Source: Serinus canaria
Lineage: Eukaryota; Chordata; Aves; Passeriformes; Fringillidae
DNA length: 64,000 nucleotides
Reading direction: 5' to 3'
Assembly (NCBI RefSeq): GCF_022539315.1
Contig: NC_066316.1
Location: 101,922,179-101,986,178, forward strand
Shown in pieces: positions 46,901-60,100 of this stretch (positions are counted from its first letter, which is position 1; every line of letters begins with the position of its first letter). The notes under the pieces were generated by a model that saw only the letters and a program-made list of their open reading frames with translations, was not told where the DNA came from and made no database searches. A program made the translations under genes and the position numbers.

Positions 46901-49900
46901 ATTCTTATGTGTAAACACATGTATAAATTAAAAATGACACTCCAGTAAGTATTTACAAAACTCCTACATTCAACTCCCATTTCAACTGTGGATAGAAATT
47001 AATAGACTCAACATGAGGAAAGAAAGCTGGTTAAATATCTATGAAAAAGCTCAGATGTCCTGTAAAATAATTATGAAATATCTCAGATATTTTGTTAAAC
47101 ATCAACAAATTGGTAAAAGAGATCAATCCATAGGAAGGATAATTCCTATAGGAAGGTCTATTTCAAATTACTCAGAACAAACAAGAGGGAGGTAAGTAGT
47201 CAATTAAAAATTCTAAACAAAATTTTTAAAGAAGACAATAAATCATTTAACACATGAAATATGGCAGTAAACAATACAGCTTTAACAGTATGTGTGTGTG
47301 TTTGTGTGTACTTGCATATACACACACTAATTATGTATATACATTAACCCACATTTAAACAGCCTGGCACATGTGGTGATTTGGTGATTCTCTGAACTCG
47401 TGTAGACCATGAGATAAATTTCTCAAGAGAAGCAACAGAATCTGTTACACTACTGCTCATATTAAATAAAAAGGGACAAAACACTTATTAGGATTTTCAG
47501 TAGTTTGAAGTGGCATCACAGTTAAGGAACATGAATGCATCTGTTTTGTAAAGACAAATAATCTATGACACCATATGACACTAAAACCTAACCAGTGCTT
47601 TCCTATAATGTTGCCTCTGAAAGGGATCATTCTGGTAATAATGATCTAGATTAAAATTGAAATTCATCCAACTCAATATTGCTTTCAATTCTTTGCTGTT
47701 CTTGCTGTGATGCAGTGTTGTTCTGTAATGTACTGCCCAGTTAGTAGCAGCCTGCAGTCATACAATAAAGAACTAGGGGCAAACTTATTTTCACAGTGAG
47801 TTGATTTTAAACTAATGCAGTTAACACCATGATTTTTGGTTCACCTCCCAAATTACAGACACTGATGGCTTCATTATTTAACTAAACAGCATCTGAGAAT
47901 TACTTGAAATATGCTGACCAGAACATTACACATCACATAAAAAATAATTATGGGGACAAAAATTATGATCATATGAAAATGGTCTGAAAATTGGAGGAAA
48001 ATTATTAATACAGTGTACAGTGCTGTAAAACATGAAATAAACTCAATTAAAAATAAAATACCAAATAAAATATAAAATACCAAAAAATACCAAAAATTAA
48101 ATACCACATTAAAAAATATAAGTAAATAGCCAGGTTGTAACTTAAAAAAAATATGCACACAGTAAATATTTATTTTTGCTATATTATTCCTAAATTGGAT
48201 AAGTTAGTAAGTATGTGAATATTTTTCAATAGTCTCCAGGGACATAGATATCTCAGGCAGCCACAGACCAATAAATATAACTGGAGAAGTTTAGAATGCT
48301 TATCTGAGACAACAGTTCTGCAAAGTATCTGCTGCATTTGTTTTAAGCATTCTGGCTTGCTACATATTTATTTGTAATAAATATTCAAATAAATAATAAT
48401 TCTCACCTGACTGTTCTCCCTTCAGCTTTGTTTACTCTTCCATCAATATTGAAAAAGTCACAAGAGCAAGTGAAAATATTAAAATTCTCCTTCTCTTGCA
48501 TAACAAGATACATACATAAGATAATAAGCTACAGCTTAATTTAAAATAGAATATGTACACAGTCACTCTTTCTCACTTTTTGATAGGACTCTCCTCTGGG
48601 AGGAAGCAGCTGTTCTGGAAGAGGGAATGGAAAGGGATTGGTCAGTGCAGCAGAGAACATGGGACAGGCCAGGGATGAAGGAGCAGTGATGCAGGATGGT
48701 CAGACAGGGACTTGAGACAAAAGTCACAATGAATGGAAATTTAACAAGAGCTACCCACAGGGCTTCAAAAGGGAGTGGAAGGTATTCAGGGAGGCCCAGG
48801 GAAGAAGAAACACTTCAAAACAGAGTCTGATGTTTGGCTAAACTACCTAGAATGGTTCTCACAGATAAATGATTTTCAAGTGCATATTGTTTTAGGAGGT
48901 GGGTTCTGAGAACACAAACCCTCCTGGTCTTCCCCTCTTCATCTTCCCTCATCAAATTAGATAAATTAGTCCCCAGGAGCTCCTTGAGGTCTGACTCAGG
49001 AAAGGCCCAAGAATTCTGCACCAAGTATACATGGTGACAGAATATGCTACAGAACACTTGTTTTGAGGCTTACCTTTTTTAAAAAATCAGAATCAGTACA
49101 ATTAGTTCAGTATTAATATATTATTTTTTTATATTATGTATTTTAATAAATACTTAGAAATTAGCATTTTCAACATTACTTCAAATTAATATGTTGATAT
49201 TGCTCAGCTGGTTTTCAGTGTGGCAGGACATTTTTCAACACTGAATATGAAAAATGGGTTCTAGATTAATGGTATGGGTAAATATCTTTTTCACATATCT
49301 AAAACTTAGTTAAATGTAAAACTCATTCCAACGGGAAGTTAGAGAAATCACAGACATAAATTCCTTAATAACAGCAACTCATTACTAAGTAGTTTATAGT
49401 TACCTGTTAAGGTTCCTGATCCAAAAGTGTACTCCAGCTCTGCATGTTCCTAAATTTGAAACTACTACAAAGAGAGGAGTTCTTGTAGAAGAAACATTGT
49501 GTAACTGCTTTGCTTTTGATAAGATTTTCTTAAGATGAGATTTTTCTTAAACTCTGATACCAGGTACAAGACCAGATACTGTGTGATGTATTCTGGGGAG
49601 TGAAGCAGTCGCAGGATTTTGTCAAACAGAGACGCTGGCAATTAGAAAGATGTGGGCAGAGGACTGCACTTTTGTTGGGGGTTAACAGAGGCAGGAAAAG
49701 ATGACCTAGCATTAGGAATTGAGAGATTTCATTGCAAATGGAACTATTAAATAAGTTTTCAACGTTTTGTTTAACATCTCTTTTCTCTGATGGTTCTTTT
49801 CTGTGTTGGTTCTGAACTGATTTTATGTCCAGTAGCCCACTTTCTGAGACACATCTCTGCTCTTAGCAGTACATCCTGCTCTTGTGATTATGGTCCAAGA

Positions 49901-52900
49901 GTGCTGATTCACTGCTGTTCTCTCAAACCAAATCATATTAAAAAGTATTACCTCTGAAATAAAGACTATCATACAAAGTCATCATGTCTCACAGGGCAGT
50001 TTAATTACACAAAGGTAACTACCTATGTATCCACCAATTTGTGAGTAAACTTTGTCCATAAGCAAGTAAACAGTCTGCTTATTCTCCATCTACTCTTCCC
50101 ACCATTTTTAGTAGAAAATACACTCATATCACAGAATTGAAATGTCTTATGAATCATACAGATCTGTATGACAAACATTAATAATAAAAGTAATGGCACA
50201 AATGAAAAGCTGAGTAAGATAATCTGGTGTCAGGAAAGGTTAGGTAGACTCTTGTTTGCTTTGATGTGTGCTGGTTAAAGTAAGAATTCCATTAGTAACA
50301 AGTCTGCTAACCTAACTGCAATTTGTGGCCTATTCCTTTATTTTTAACTTAATGATTTGCTATTACTTCTACAGTTGTATTCCAATTTTTCCATGTCATC
50401 ATTATAATATCTTAGCTAAGAACAATCACTCACAGATCAAATAAGCAAACAAAGTCCAAACGAAGTTGGAACATCTCAAGGCCACATGACCAGTGTGACT
50501 TCACAGGAATTATTCTGTGTATGTAAAAGTTCTGCCTTGAGCTAAATGGCAGAGGAAAGCTATGTTTAGGACATTTGTAGAAATGAAATGCTTCTAAGTT
50601 TTGTCATTCCTATCCTTCTAAACACCCAATATTTACTTGAAGCTTATATTTCTCAGGTCCAGAATGTCAACCTTTTATTTCTGCTTGAGCAAATACCTCA
50701 CTTAATAAGAACAACTGGAACAGCTTCTCTGGGAAGCAGCCTACTGGAGTGAAACCTGGGCTCATGCCATTTAGCTTCAGACATTTCATTTAGGTGCCAA
50801 AACTTAAATATTTCTTTTCTTGACTCTTGCTAGCCAGGTTCCCAGCCTGAATCACCCTATTACAGTTTCTTTGTATTTTCATGGGCATGAAAGAAAATGC
50901 AAGCAAATAGACAAGTATTTAGCTCTCAAATGTAGGCTCTAAAGTTAGGCATTGCACACACTCCCCAGTTGTGACTGTATTATACAACATCAGAGACAAC
51001 GTTACATAAATGGTATTTTCTTTGCTTTGCATGAGCCTAAGAAATTGAAGACTATTAAATGGTCTCATTAATAAAAAGGCTGACTTATAATTTATTTGGT
51101 TTGACACAAACAAAGGTGATCTGCACACAAGAAATCACTACATTTCACAAAGAAGAAAAATTGCATTTATTAGTAAAATAAGGTAATTTTGTTTTATCTG
51201 TATTCTTAGGGGCATTATTCTTATAAAAATATTTTAAAATGAGAGATGAAAATGAAATATATATATATAAATGTCATTTTCATGTAATTATATATAGCAG
51301 ATTAAGAAGCAAGACAATCTATAGTCACTTTGAAAGTGAAAAAATCAGCCATGCTCATTGTTTGCTGTTGAGCATCAAGAATCTCACCCCTTTCCAACGG
51401 CAGTGTGTTTCAGCAGCTTGCTTTAATCACAGAGCCTTGAAGCAGCTCCCTTCTGCCAATCCTTGCAGCCGCATTGCTGCTTTCAGCTCCCCATCTAACA
51501 GACAAGTACATCTCACTGTGCAAAACTGCACCAAGGGAACACAGAAAGAAGAAAGAAAATCATTCCTTCAAAAGGCCTGGCAGAACATAAAGCATATAGC
51601 TAGAGATGTAGATATAGACTCAAACTCCTAATTATATTTTTTGTGCTGTTGATTCTCGCAAAATATATATGCAAATAAATTCTTAGCAAGTATTGAGCAT
51701 TAAAGAGAGAGGGGAAAATGCAAACCCCAAAATGGTATTCTGCAATTAAATTGATGTCTGCAAAACAGGAGATCATGCTAAATTAAAAAAAAAAAAAAAT
51801 CTCATTACCAGTAAGACACCTGCTGGTATAGTGAGTCCTCTCAGAGACTTCTGTGTCTTTTAATATTGAATTGTCTACTCTGGAGTGCAAAGGAGGGAGA
51901 GGAAAAGGGGGAGGAGGATCCTAGACTTCATTAGATTTTGAATTTACTTCTGGAGGTGCCCATCTATCTCCCTTGACAAGATCAGAGTCTTAGGGCCTCA
52001 CTTGGCTTCTTTCAAAGGTACAAGCAGCACATTAAGGAGATTGAAAGCTGAAAGAAGACCCATGTAAGGCATGGAAGACTGTAAAAGAGCAGGTACCCAC
52101 GTTGTTATGCTATTCATTCATAAGCTAAGAAGTCTTATATTTACACTATTCATACTGAGGGTAAAATAAAAAATATACACTTTCAATAGAAAATTTTGGG
52201 TCAGACCCTGACTTCTTTTAAATTGCTGTAGCCCCATTATGAGCATCATGTTATTTAGGTTAAAAAATCATCTGAAATTGCAACAATTAGTTGGCAACAA
52301 TAAGTTGCATTTGCAAGACCCAAAGAACTGTATAGCAAGAAAATGAAACATTCTACCATTATCTATCTTGACAAGCAAGCGTAGTGAATGCAATTCTCCA
52401 CAGTCTAAAATACAACAGTATTTGCATAAATAAAAAAATGAATGCTAATTGTCTGAAAATGCCAACAATCTGAACTGGTAAACTTTTACAACCAACTTAC
52501 AAAAGCCTTCAGGAATTGGATGCAGTGTAGAACAGCACCATGTTAGACATGTCATAATAGCACACACTGGTAATGTCATTATTACCTTTCTAGTGATAAT
52601 GCCACAAATGGAATAGAGGTAGCTTATTAAATTGTTGATCTACACCAAATTGATGCTTTTTCATCGGAGTTTTTGACTAAGCACTAATAATGCAAGTGGA
52701 GATGTTTTCTATGTATGTACATTTTTCAAATGGGATTTTGAATTGCGTTGTTTCTGTGATGCAGTACATGTAAAAATATGGCAGTTTTCTAGAATAATAC
52801 TGTAGAGTACCTCCTTTTTTAGAATGATCTTGTTTTCAAATGCATTTGAAAATGCAGAGTAAGTAAACTGATTTTATATGGAATTACCTAAATGTAGACA

Positions 52901-54617
52901 GGGAAAGTCTTATATGAAAACACACTGCATAGTACATGCTGCTTAATCTACACCTTTTTTTGTAGCTGATGGGAATTCTTCCATTTAATTAGATTTTTTA
53001 AAAAAATGCTTGATGTTTAAAAACTCCTATTCAAATGTCTATTATCCACTTTTTTTGAAATTCAACCTATTATTTCTGCTTTTTGAGGGTAAGCAGATGT
53101 TCAGGTTTTTGCAAAGGATGACCCCAAATGATGGGGAAATGGGCATCCTCTCTAAGTCCCAGTCACAGAGTAGACAATCAAGCCTAAGGCAGATTTCTTG
53201 CCAGCTGCCTGAAATACTGCTTCCTTGGCAGTTTTGGGAGAACACAAAACTCAGCTTAGACACAAAGTACATACCTGACTTTAGAGCCACCTCAGAGCTC
53301 TGCACTTCCATAGCTACACTGCTGCCACTAGAAGAGTTACAAAGACGAGATGAAGTCATGCAGTAACTGCAATATGGACAAAATCAAAATAGGTCACACA
53401 GAGTGAACGTTGCACTGTGGTGGTAAAAGACAAACTTAGAAAGAACTGAGCAAGAGACAGAAAATATGAGGGAACAATGTGGTTAAAACTTAGAAGCAGA
53501 TGTTACAGCATTCTAACTGTCATTATGCTAGAGATGATTATTAATGATCTGCCAGGCCAAGAAAGCAATGAGGTAGCACAATATGAAGATGACAGAAAAT
53601 AATTTGAATTAATCTGAACAAATAAAACATGAATTTCTGAGATACCCAGTGAAGTGTACCAAATCCGGCTTCTTTCTGCTAAGCCTGGAACAGAACTAAA
53701 TTTTTAGCATTTTCAGGCGGTATTTTTACACATCTAGAAAATCAAAACATGAACTGAAGAGAGAGGTGCACTGGGAAATTAAAAAAAAAGGCATAAAATC
53801 ATAAAATTGCTGGCCTACACAAAAAAAAAATAATTCTGGGAGCAAAATTGGTGACTTTCACCAATCACAAAAAGACAACCTAAGAATTCAATTGTCTACA
53901 TTAGCATACTGAAAATACCGTCACTTCTGGGACATTTGTACACATCAGCTTGTGTTATAATTTAATTCTTCGGGCATTTCAAAGGTAAATGAAAAATTAT
54001 TCCCATCTTTCACTTACTACACAATCTTCATGCTTTTGTCTTTCTGAAATAATGAGGAAATAGTTAAAAACAGGCAAGGTGTAATTCACTCTTTTTTATA
54101 TATGTCATTATTTTGCCTCCCTTTCACCTCTTTGCCGTATCCATCTGCTTTCTGCAGTGTTGTGCTTAGGACATGCTAAATATGCCTAATTTATGTAAAC
54201 AGTCAGTGACAGAGCTTGTCATGCATGAAAGTAAACACTGATGTATGTCTCTGCCTTAGAAAGGACCTACGGTTAGTTACACGCTGTGCAGCGTCTTGTG
54301 AAGGAGCCCTGATCGTTTACTCCTAACACCAAAGCTACTGCTACGGTGACAGCGACAAAAGCGAGGGCAGGGCAGCCTCAGTTGGGCTTTATATTGAAGG
54401 GCCTGACCAGCTGAATTTCACATTTCAGGGGATGAATGATGTTTTAAAGCTAAGCTATGTAACACCAACTTCCATGATAGTATAAGAAGCTTGTGGACAA
54501 GAGCCAAGGTGTAAGCGTGGCTTGCAATGGAAGATGACGCCTTCACACAGGTGTGACAGCTACAGGCGGCTCGGGACACGGACAGCGCTGCCCTCACCTT
54601 GCACACGATGGGAACCA
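43941..54617. other. Intergenic, mostly nothing recognised
   Basis: AT-rich spacer left of the second CpG island. It includes poly(A) and TA runs (51255-51270, 51786-51799) and an exon-like segment at 46119-46197 with no known product. Open frames of about 120-130 codons (51239-51631, 53010-53366) show no domains. Confidence 0.6.
47287..47330. repeat. Short (TG)n/(CA)n imperfect repeat
   Basis: TGTGTGTGTG with a T interruption, followed by a CACACAC stretch; imperfect. Confidence 0.75.
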
Positions 54618-54892
54618 GACGGGGATCGGCCTCTTCTCCCAGGCAAATGCCTGTACGAGGACATAGCGTTGGGCTGTGCCAGGGGATGTTTAGGTTGGAC
54701 ATTACAAAGAAAATCTTCACAGAAAGGGTAATTAGGTAACAGAATGGACTGCCCAGGGAGGTGGAGGAGTCACCATCCCTGGAGGTGTTAAAAGACTGGA
54801 CGTGCCACTCGGTGCCACGGTTTGGTTGACAAGGTGATGTTTGGTGACAGGTCGGAGACTAGGTGATCTAATTGATGCTGTGATTCTGCGAT
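54618..54892 (+). mobile_element. CR1 LINE 3' end adjoining the VSNL1-side CpG island
   Basis: CR1 landmarks are GGGGATCGGCCTCTTCTCCC, TGTGCCAGGGGATGTTTAGG, TGGACTGCCCAGGGAGGTGG, AGTCACCATCCCTGGAGGTG and the tail GATGCTGTGATTCTGCGA. The 5' boundary is approximate and may lie a little further left. The tail ends within a few bases of the CpG island. Confidence 0.9.
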
Positions 54893-55177
54893 CACCCCGC
54901 GCCGCCCGCACACACGGCGCTGTCCCCGCACGCCGGGCGCAGCGCGGTTCCACGCGTGGAGCGAAAGAGCCGCCGAGCGAAGCGCAGCCCGCCGGGCAAG
55001 GCACGGACGACGTCGGGCACAGGGAGCCTGCGCTCGGCCGTGAGTGACTCCGAGGCCACCGGGCCGAGCCGGTCGCGGTGCCGGCGCCGACCCCGCCGGG
55101 CCGTGCCCCCTGCCCGCGCCCCCCGGCCCCGCCCGCCCCGGGGCTTCCCCCGCTCCCGCCCGCGCCGCCCGGCCCCG

Positions 55178-55189
55178 CGCGCATGCTCG
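55178..55189 (+). promoter_or_regulatory. NRF1-like site
   Basis: CGCGCATGCTCG matches the NRF1 consensus YGCGCAYGCGCR at 11 of 12 positions. It sits in the core of the CpG island about 210 bp upstream of the splice donor. Confidence 0.45.
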
Positions 55190-55401
55190 GAGCGCGGGGC
55201 GGCGCGCGGGGCGGCGGTCCTGCAGTGCGGGGCGGCGGCGGGCGGCGCGCGGGGCGGAGCGGGGGCGCGCACAGGAGCTGCGGCGCGAGCGGCGGCGGGC
55301 GCGCACCGAGGCGGCGCCGCGTGTCCCTCCGGCCCCAGCAGCGCGCGGGACCCCGGGCCCTGCGCCCTCCTCCGCACCGCGGACAGACCCCCCCGCCCGC
55401 A
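55190..55401 (+). other. VSNL1: Probable non-coding exon 1 of visinin-like 1 (3' end defined, 5' end approximate)
   Basis: VSNL1 encodes VILIP-1, a myristoylated EF-hand neuronal calcium sensor. Its first exon in mammals is untranslated and followed by a long intron. Here a near-perfect donor, GCA|GTAAGTG, occurs at 55401/55402 within the CpG island, preceded by GC-rich purine/pyrimidine sequence with no TATA box. The transcription start cannot be fixed; I place it loosely just after the NRF1-like site. No EF-hand or MGKQ-type start is encoded between here and 64000, so the coding exons must lie further right. The assignment is inference from gene order with RAD51AP2. Confidence 0.45.
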
Positions 55402-57080
55402 GTAAGTGCGGGGAGGGCCCGCAGGGGGAAAGGGGGGGGATCCGGGCTCCGCACCCGCGCGGTACGGGCGAGAACCGGCTGCCGAGCTGCCCCGCGCGGG
55501 GCTTTTCCTCCCGGGAAGGCGGCGGGATGGAGGCGCGGCGGGGCTGAGTGGGGGCTGCGCGGTCTCGGCGCTGCTCGGCGGTCGGAGATCATCCTCACCG
55601 GGAAAGTTGGTGTGCGCGGTCGGTGTGCGGGAGTTGTTCCGCTGGCGAGATGGAGGGAAATCGTACCCGCGGCGATTTGCCGTTAACTGGGGAGAGATGG
55701 GACCGAATCCCCCACCGATCCGGATATGAGCACCGACAGCATCCAAAGGAAGAGCTGAGCTGTCGCGTAACAATTTGCGCTTGGAAACGCTTTGGTGGAA
55801 GAGGGAGTCTGGCGCTCGTCTTCGTTTGAAAAGGGATAGCGAAAAGGGCGTGATTTTTTTTTCCACTAGGGAAAGGAGAAAAAAAAAAAGGAGAAAAGAC
55901 CGTGCGAAGCCAAGCGCCAGAGCAGCCCTCACAAGGTCATCACACCACGAGGGAGGCAAAAGTGCTCCCGATCCATGCGATCGCTGTATCGCTTTTCATA
56001 CTGCCTGTAAAGGATGTTTTTATTTTATCATTTAATTTATTTAACAGGCGAGGTGCCTGCAGGTGGTAGCGGGGTAGGTGCGGGGTGGAGGTGCCGCGCT
56101 CCTGCTATTTACTAGGGCATCAATCGGAGTGAAGATGGAGGTGGGAGGAGATAACAAAAGCTGGTGTGCGATCCTGGGCATCTCCCACACGAAGGCGTGA
56201 GAAGGAGGAGGGAAAGGAGACGGCAGGAGAGAATTTCATTTCCAAAGATCAAAACAAAAGGTGGAGCAGGTTGAGGCAGATCGTGAGCAGCCGGGGCGGA
56301 AAGCGAGGGAGGCGATTTCCGCGCTGACCCGAGCGGAGCGGAGTGCGGGGGCTCTGCGGGGGCCGGGATGTGCGCGGCTGCGGAGGGAGGGAGCGAGCGC
56401 GGGTGGGGGCTGCCCGACCGGCGCAACTTTGCGCGGCAGCATCGCTTGGAAATGAGCTGCTCGCACCGGGAGAGACGTGCTGCTTGTGTGGGGCGAGGGG
56501 AGGAACGCCTGCCGGTACCCCGAGGGCTTCTTCGCCCTCCTCCTCCATCCCCCGCCGGGAAGGAGCAGGTCCTGGCCGCGGGGTGCGGGGGGAGCGCGGT
56601 GCTCAGCGCTGCGGCGGGGACGCTTCCCCGGCGCCCGTGGTGCCGCGCCGGGACACGGGGGCTCAGCGCCGTGCGGGGCGCTGCCAGAAGGGACCCCAGC
56701 ACTGCCGCCCTCCCGCACAGCTCGGTCCCGGGCACCGCGAGCTCCTCGGTCCCCGCGCTCGTTGCCCTCTGCAGCGCTGCCCGTGCCGCCGGCTCCGCCG
56801 GTGCGAGGCTTTTCCCGCCTGCCCAGAGGTGTCCCCACCCCCCGGTGTCCCCCGCTCTCCCCACTGCCCCCACAAGGGAACGCCTCCCTCCTCCCACCCG
56901 GGCCAGGCGGTCCCCTTCCTGCATGAAGCCCCTTGCAAGGTTCCCTTCGTCCCAAATTCGCATCCCGTCCCCAGTGCCAAGAGCTTTCCCATTTCCTCTG
57001 CTAGGTGTTCCCCCGGCACCTCCCTGGCTTGCCCCATCCCGGGCTGTCTGCTCCGGCCTCCGGCGTGCGGAGGAATCGTC

Positions 57081-57118
57081 GGGGAATGGGAGGGAAAGGG
57101 GAAGGGGGGGGGGGGGGG
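57081..57118 (+). repeat. G-rich tract ending in a 15-G run
   Basis: GGGGAATGGGAGGGAAAGGGG is followed by AA and 15 consecutive G (57104-57118). It meets the G-quadruplex pattern on the + strand, inside the right part of the CpG island. Confidence 0.9.
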
Positions 57119-60100
57119 TCGATGTTACGCAACTGCAGACCCTCCGCTTCCCCGGCCCTGGAGGAGCCTGTCCAGGGGCTTTTGGGAGGTGGGACGGGGC
57201 TTTCCGCCTTCCTCGGGCGGAGGGCAGCTGGAGGCGGAGCGGGCGGAGCTCCCGCTGCCGCACAGGTACCGCGCTCCCGAATCCCGCACGACCCGGAGCA
57301 GTGCAGCAGGGCGGGGAGGGGGTCTACCTGCACCACCAGGCTTTTCGGCTGACAAGCAAACGTGCAGATGAAAACACCTTCCCTTTTCATTAAAATTGAA
57401 GTGTGATTGCTTGGGCATTAAACCCATAGCCAATTATCAAAAGGCCAAATACATGAAAAAATTCCGTGTTCTTGTACAGAAGATGTTAATGTAACAGATG
57501 GGTTTAAGCAATACAGATACTTCTCCCAACAATTCTCCTGGCAAGATATTTTTAGCAATGTTTTGTTACTAGTGTGCATTTGGGTAGACATTCTCTTCCT
57601 TCACATATTGGAAAGTTCAGATTCAGAGGTATCACTTATCTCTTTATGAAGAATAAAAAGATGGACATAATTTATAACTAGAATATGATATGCAACAGAT
57701 TAATCACACAGCAAAATTAGAGTATGTGGAAGCCCAGTCTCTGTAGAATACGTAATCACTGTCCCTTTCAGAATGCGTACTTCCTTGTAGTTGTTTCTGT
57801 CACACATTTTCACAGTCATTAGTTTTCGCTACTACGGTATTACTTGACAGAATGCCTTTCCTTTTTAAAGAACATAGTTCATTTAAGAACATCAGTTTGC
57901 TTGAAAGATCTTCTAGTACAATGTTCATACAGCACAATCCATTTCAGGTTTGTGGACTGCGATCAATTCTAATTAAAACTTTAATTCTGTTTTGTCCATT
58001 CAAAGCATGAAGTAGTCTGGGCTGATGTTGCTGTCAAGGAAAAGTAAGGAAACATGTTCTTCATCTTGGTTATGTGTTATTCTTGCCTCTTAATTAAGGA
58101 CTGAATCCTTAATCTTGTTATTTATCCACAACTTTTTATGACATAGGGCTGCAGTATTTAACCAGTTTTCTAGGTTGCCCTGTCTTGACTGACACAAAGG
58201 TATACCTGCACAACACTGATTTTTCAGTGTGCTCCTTGTTCTGGAACATGCAGCTATTGCCAGCAGATCAGTTGTGTCATCAAGCGGCATCTACTCCGGA
58301 GTATCACAGCGTTATGTAACTCACAACACAGAGCAAATGCCAGAGATGTCTCTGCTGCTCCTGTTGTGCGGTTCCCTGTGTGTCTTCCCCTGCTGTATTG
58401 TACCAGAACACTCAGAGCCGATACCACCCCACAACACCAGCTAAAGGGAATCTCTGCTCTGACTGGAATGATGAGGCCAAGTATAATTGGGATGTGATGG
58501 GGCAGGCTAGAGCTGAGCAGGGGAAATGAGGCTGTGCAGGATGGAAACGGTGCAATGCCGCTGGCTTTGGTGCTGTCTGGAAGAGGTGCCATGTGTCCCA
58601 GGCTGCGACATCCCACTGACTGCAGCGTGTCTGGGGTCTGGGGGGATCCCGACGTTCCTTCCAGCAGGGTCCTCCTAGAGAGCTGCAGCACCACTGTGCT
58701 GCTACGGGCCTCTTGGCTTTTCTTTCTGTCTATACACTCAGTATAGCTGCAGGAAGGATCTAAATCTAAGGATACAGGTTCCCTTAACAAACACATGAAC
58801 GTGGTGAACTTTGTTGTGGGTGATTCCGTAATTGTTTACATTTCAAGCTGTTGTCCTGGTTCGGTTTTTCAGTTTTGGAATTGAAATGTTATGTCTGTCT
58901 GCGCAATGGATTCTGAAGCTTTTTTGTATTCTATCTGTGCCTCACTCCCATTTTAGGTATTCAGTTCTGTCAACCTTTGCAGATTCCCATAGATTTCCAG
59001 AATTTTATGTCACTTGGCCAAAAAGTGCTGGCTCATCCTCTAATTGTGAATCAAACAGCAATGTACACTAATTGAAGATAGACTTAGAAAATTTAAAGCA
59101 TGGTAGACAGATCTGGTTTTAAAGTCCTAGGCATTGAAACGCGCAGCACTTACCCTGAGCAGCTGTGCTCCTCATCTGTGATGCTAAACATTGTCAGCAC
59201 TGATCTTCATCCTTTTGTTTTTAATAGGTATTGTTGTGCACTGGGGCTAAATACCCTTTGACATTTGATTGGTCTGTAAAGAAGCTTGTTTCCAGGTGGG
59301 TTTGATTGCCCATGGATGCTTTGCTTTCTTTAATTTTGTCTTGCATTAACAGAGAAAAGCACTGTGTGATCCTCCTGCATTATTTCTCGTGCCTAATTTT
59401 GATTCAGACTACTCTATAATGAGCCTAGACCAATTAATCTGTCCCCATTTTCTTTTGGGTTACTATTACCTGCATTTGCACACCTTTTGCCATTCTCTGC
59501 ATGCTTGGGCTTTTTGTGCGTGTTCATTGCATTTTTGGGTCGCTTTCCACCTGACCAGTTATTATCTTTTCTGTTTATTTCTTTCTTGGGAAAGACCATG
59601 GTTAACCCCATAGCTTCTCTCCATGGCATTGCTGAAAGCTTTGTGTGGTACAGGAGTACAGCACCATCAGGGAAGGCTGTGAGCATTTGCTCTTCTGGAA
59701 GATGTGAGGATCCAGATGGGCTCCCATCACAGGGCGGCGCTTTCTTACCTCAGCTCCAACTACTTGTCTTTATTCATAGAGAGAGAATCTTATATTTTGA
59801 CTTTCATGCTATTGGTCTGAGAGCTATATAGCTATAAACCAGTAATAGCTATAAACCTTTCCAAGGAAAATTAAACAGATGATAAAAAGGATATTTGTTC
59901 ATGGAATGCAAAATTTCGGAATAGTGCTACAAATTTTTATTGCTTTTTAAGTTATACAGTGCTAAACTATATATATGTATTTTTAATTTTTTTAACTATG
60001 TTGATGCTATCCACAGGGTCTCTGCTTTCAAGAGCTTTTCCACATTTGGATGTGAATGTGACTGAAAGGACAATAGTACACTTGTAGGAAATTAAGGCAG

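Larger units (their letters stand above)
54893..57310. promoter_or_regulatory. Large CpG island, likely VSNL1 promoter
   Basis: A dense CpG block of about 2.4 kb, with a less GC-rich stretch near 55700-56050. It contains repeated GGGGCGGGGC-like GC boxes, an NRF1-like site at 55178-55189 and a strong + strand splice donor at 55402. It begins where a CR1 tail ends. Position and polarity relative to RAD51AP2 match mammalian VSNL1: divergent, about 19-20 kb from the RAD51AP2 promoter island. The island itself is certain; assignment to VSNL1 is by synteny. Confidence 0.75.

Noticed and set aside
54732..55959. Several long overlapping open frames on both strands (up to 355 codons) in the second CpG island
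   Set aside because: They overlap in many frames, are Arg/Ala/Gly/Pro-rich and lack domains. High GC removes stop codons, so this is compositional.
56112..57393. Open frames of up to 383 codons on both strands in the right part of the island
   Set aside because: Same compositional effect; no recognisable domain and mirrored on the opposite strand.
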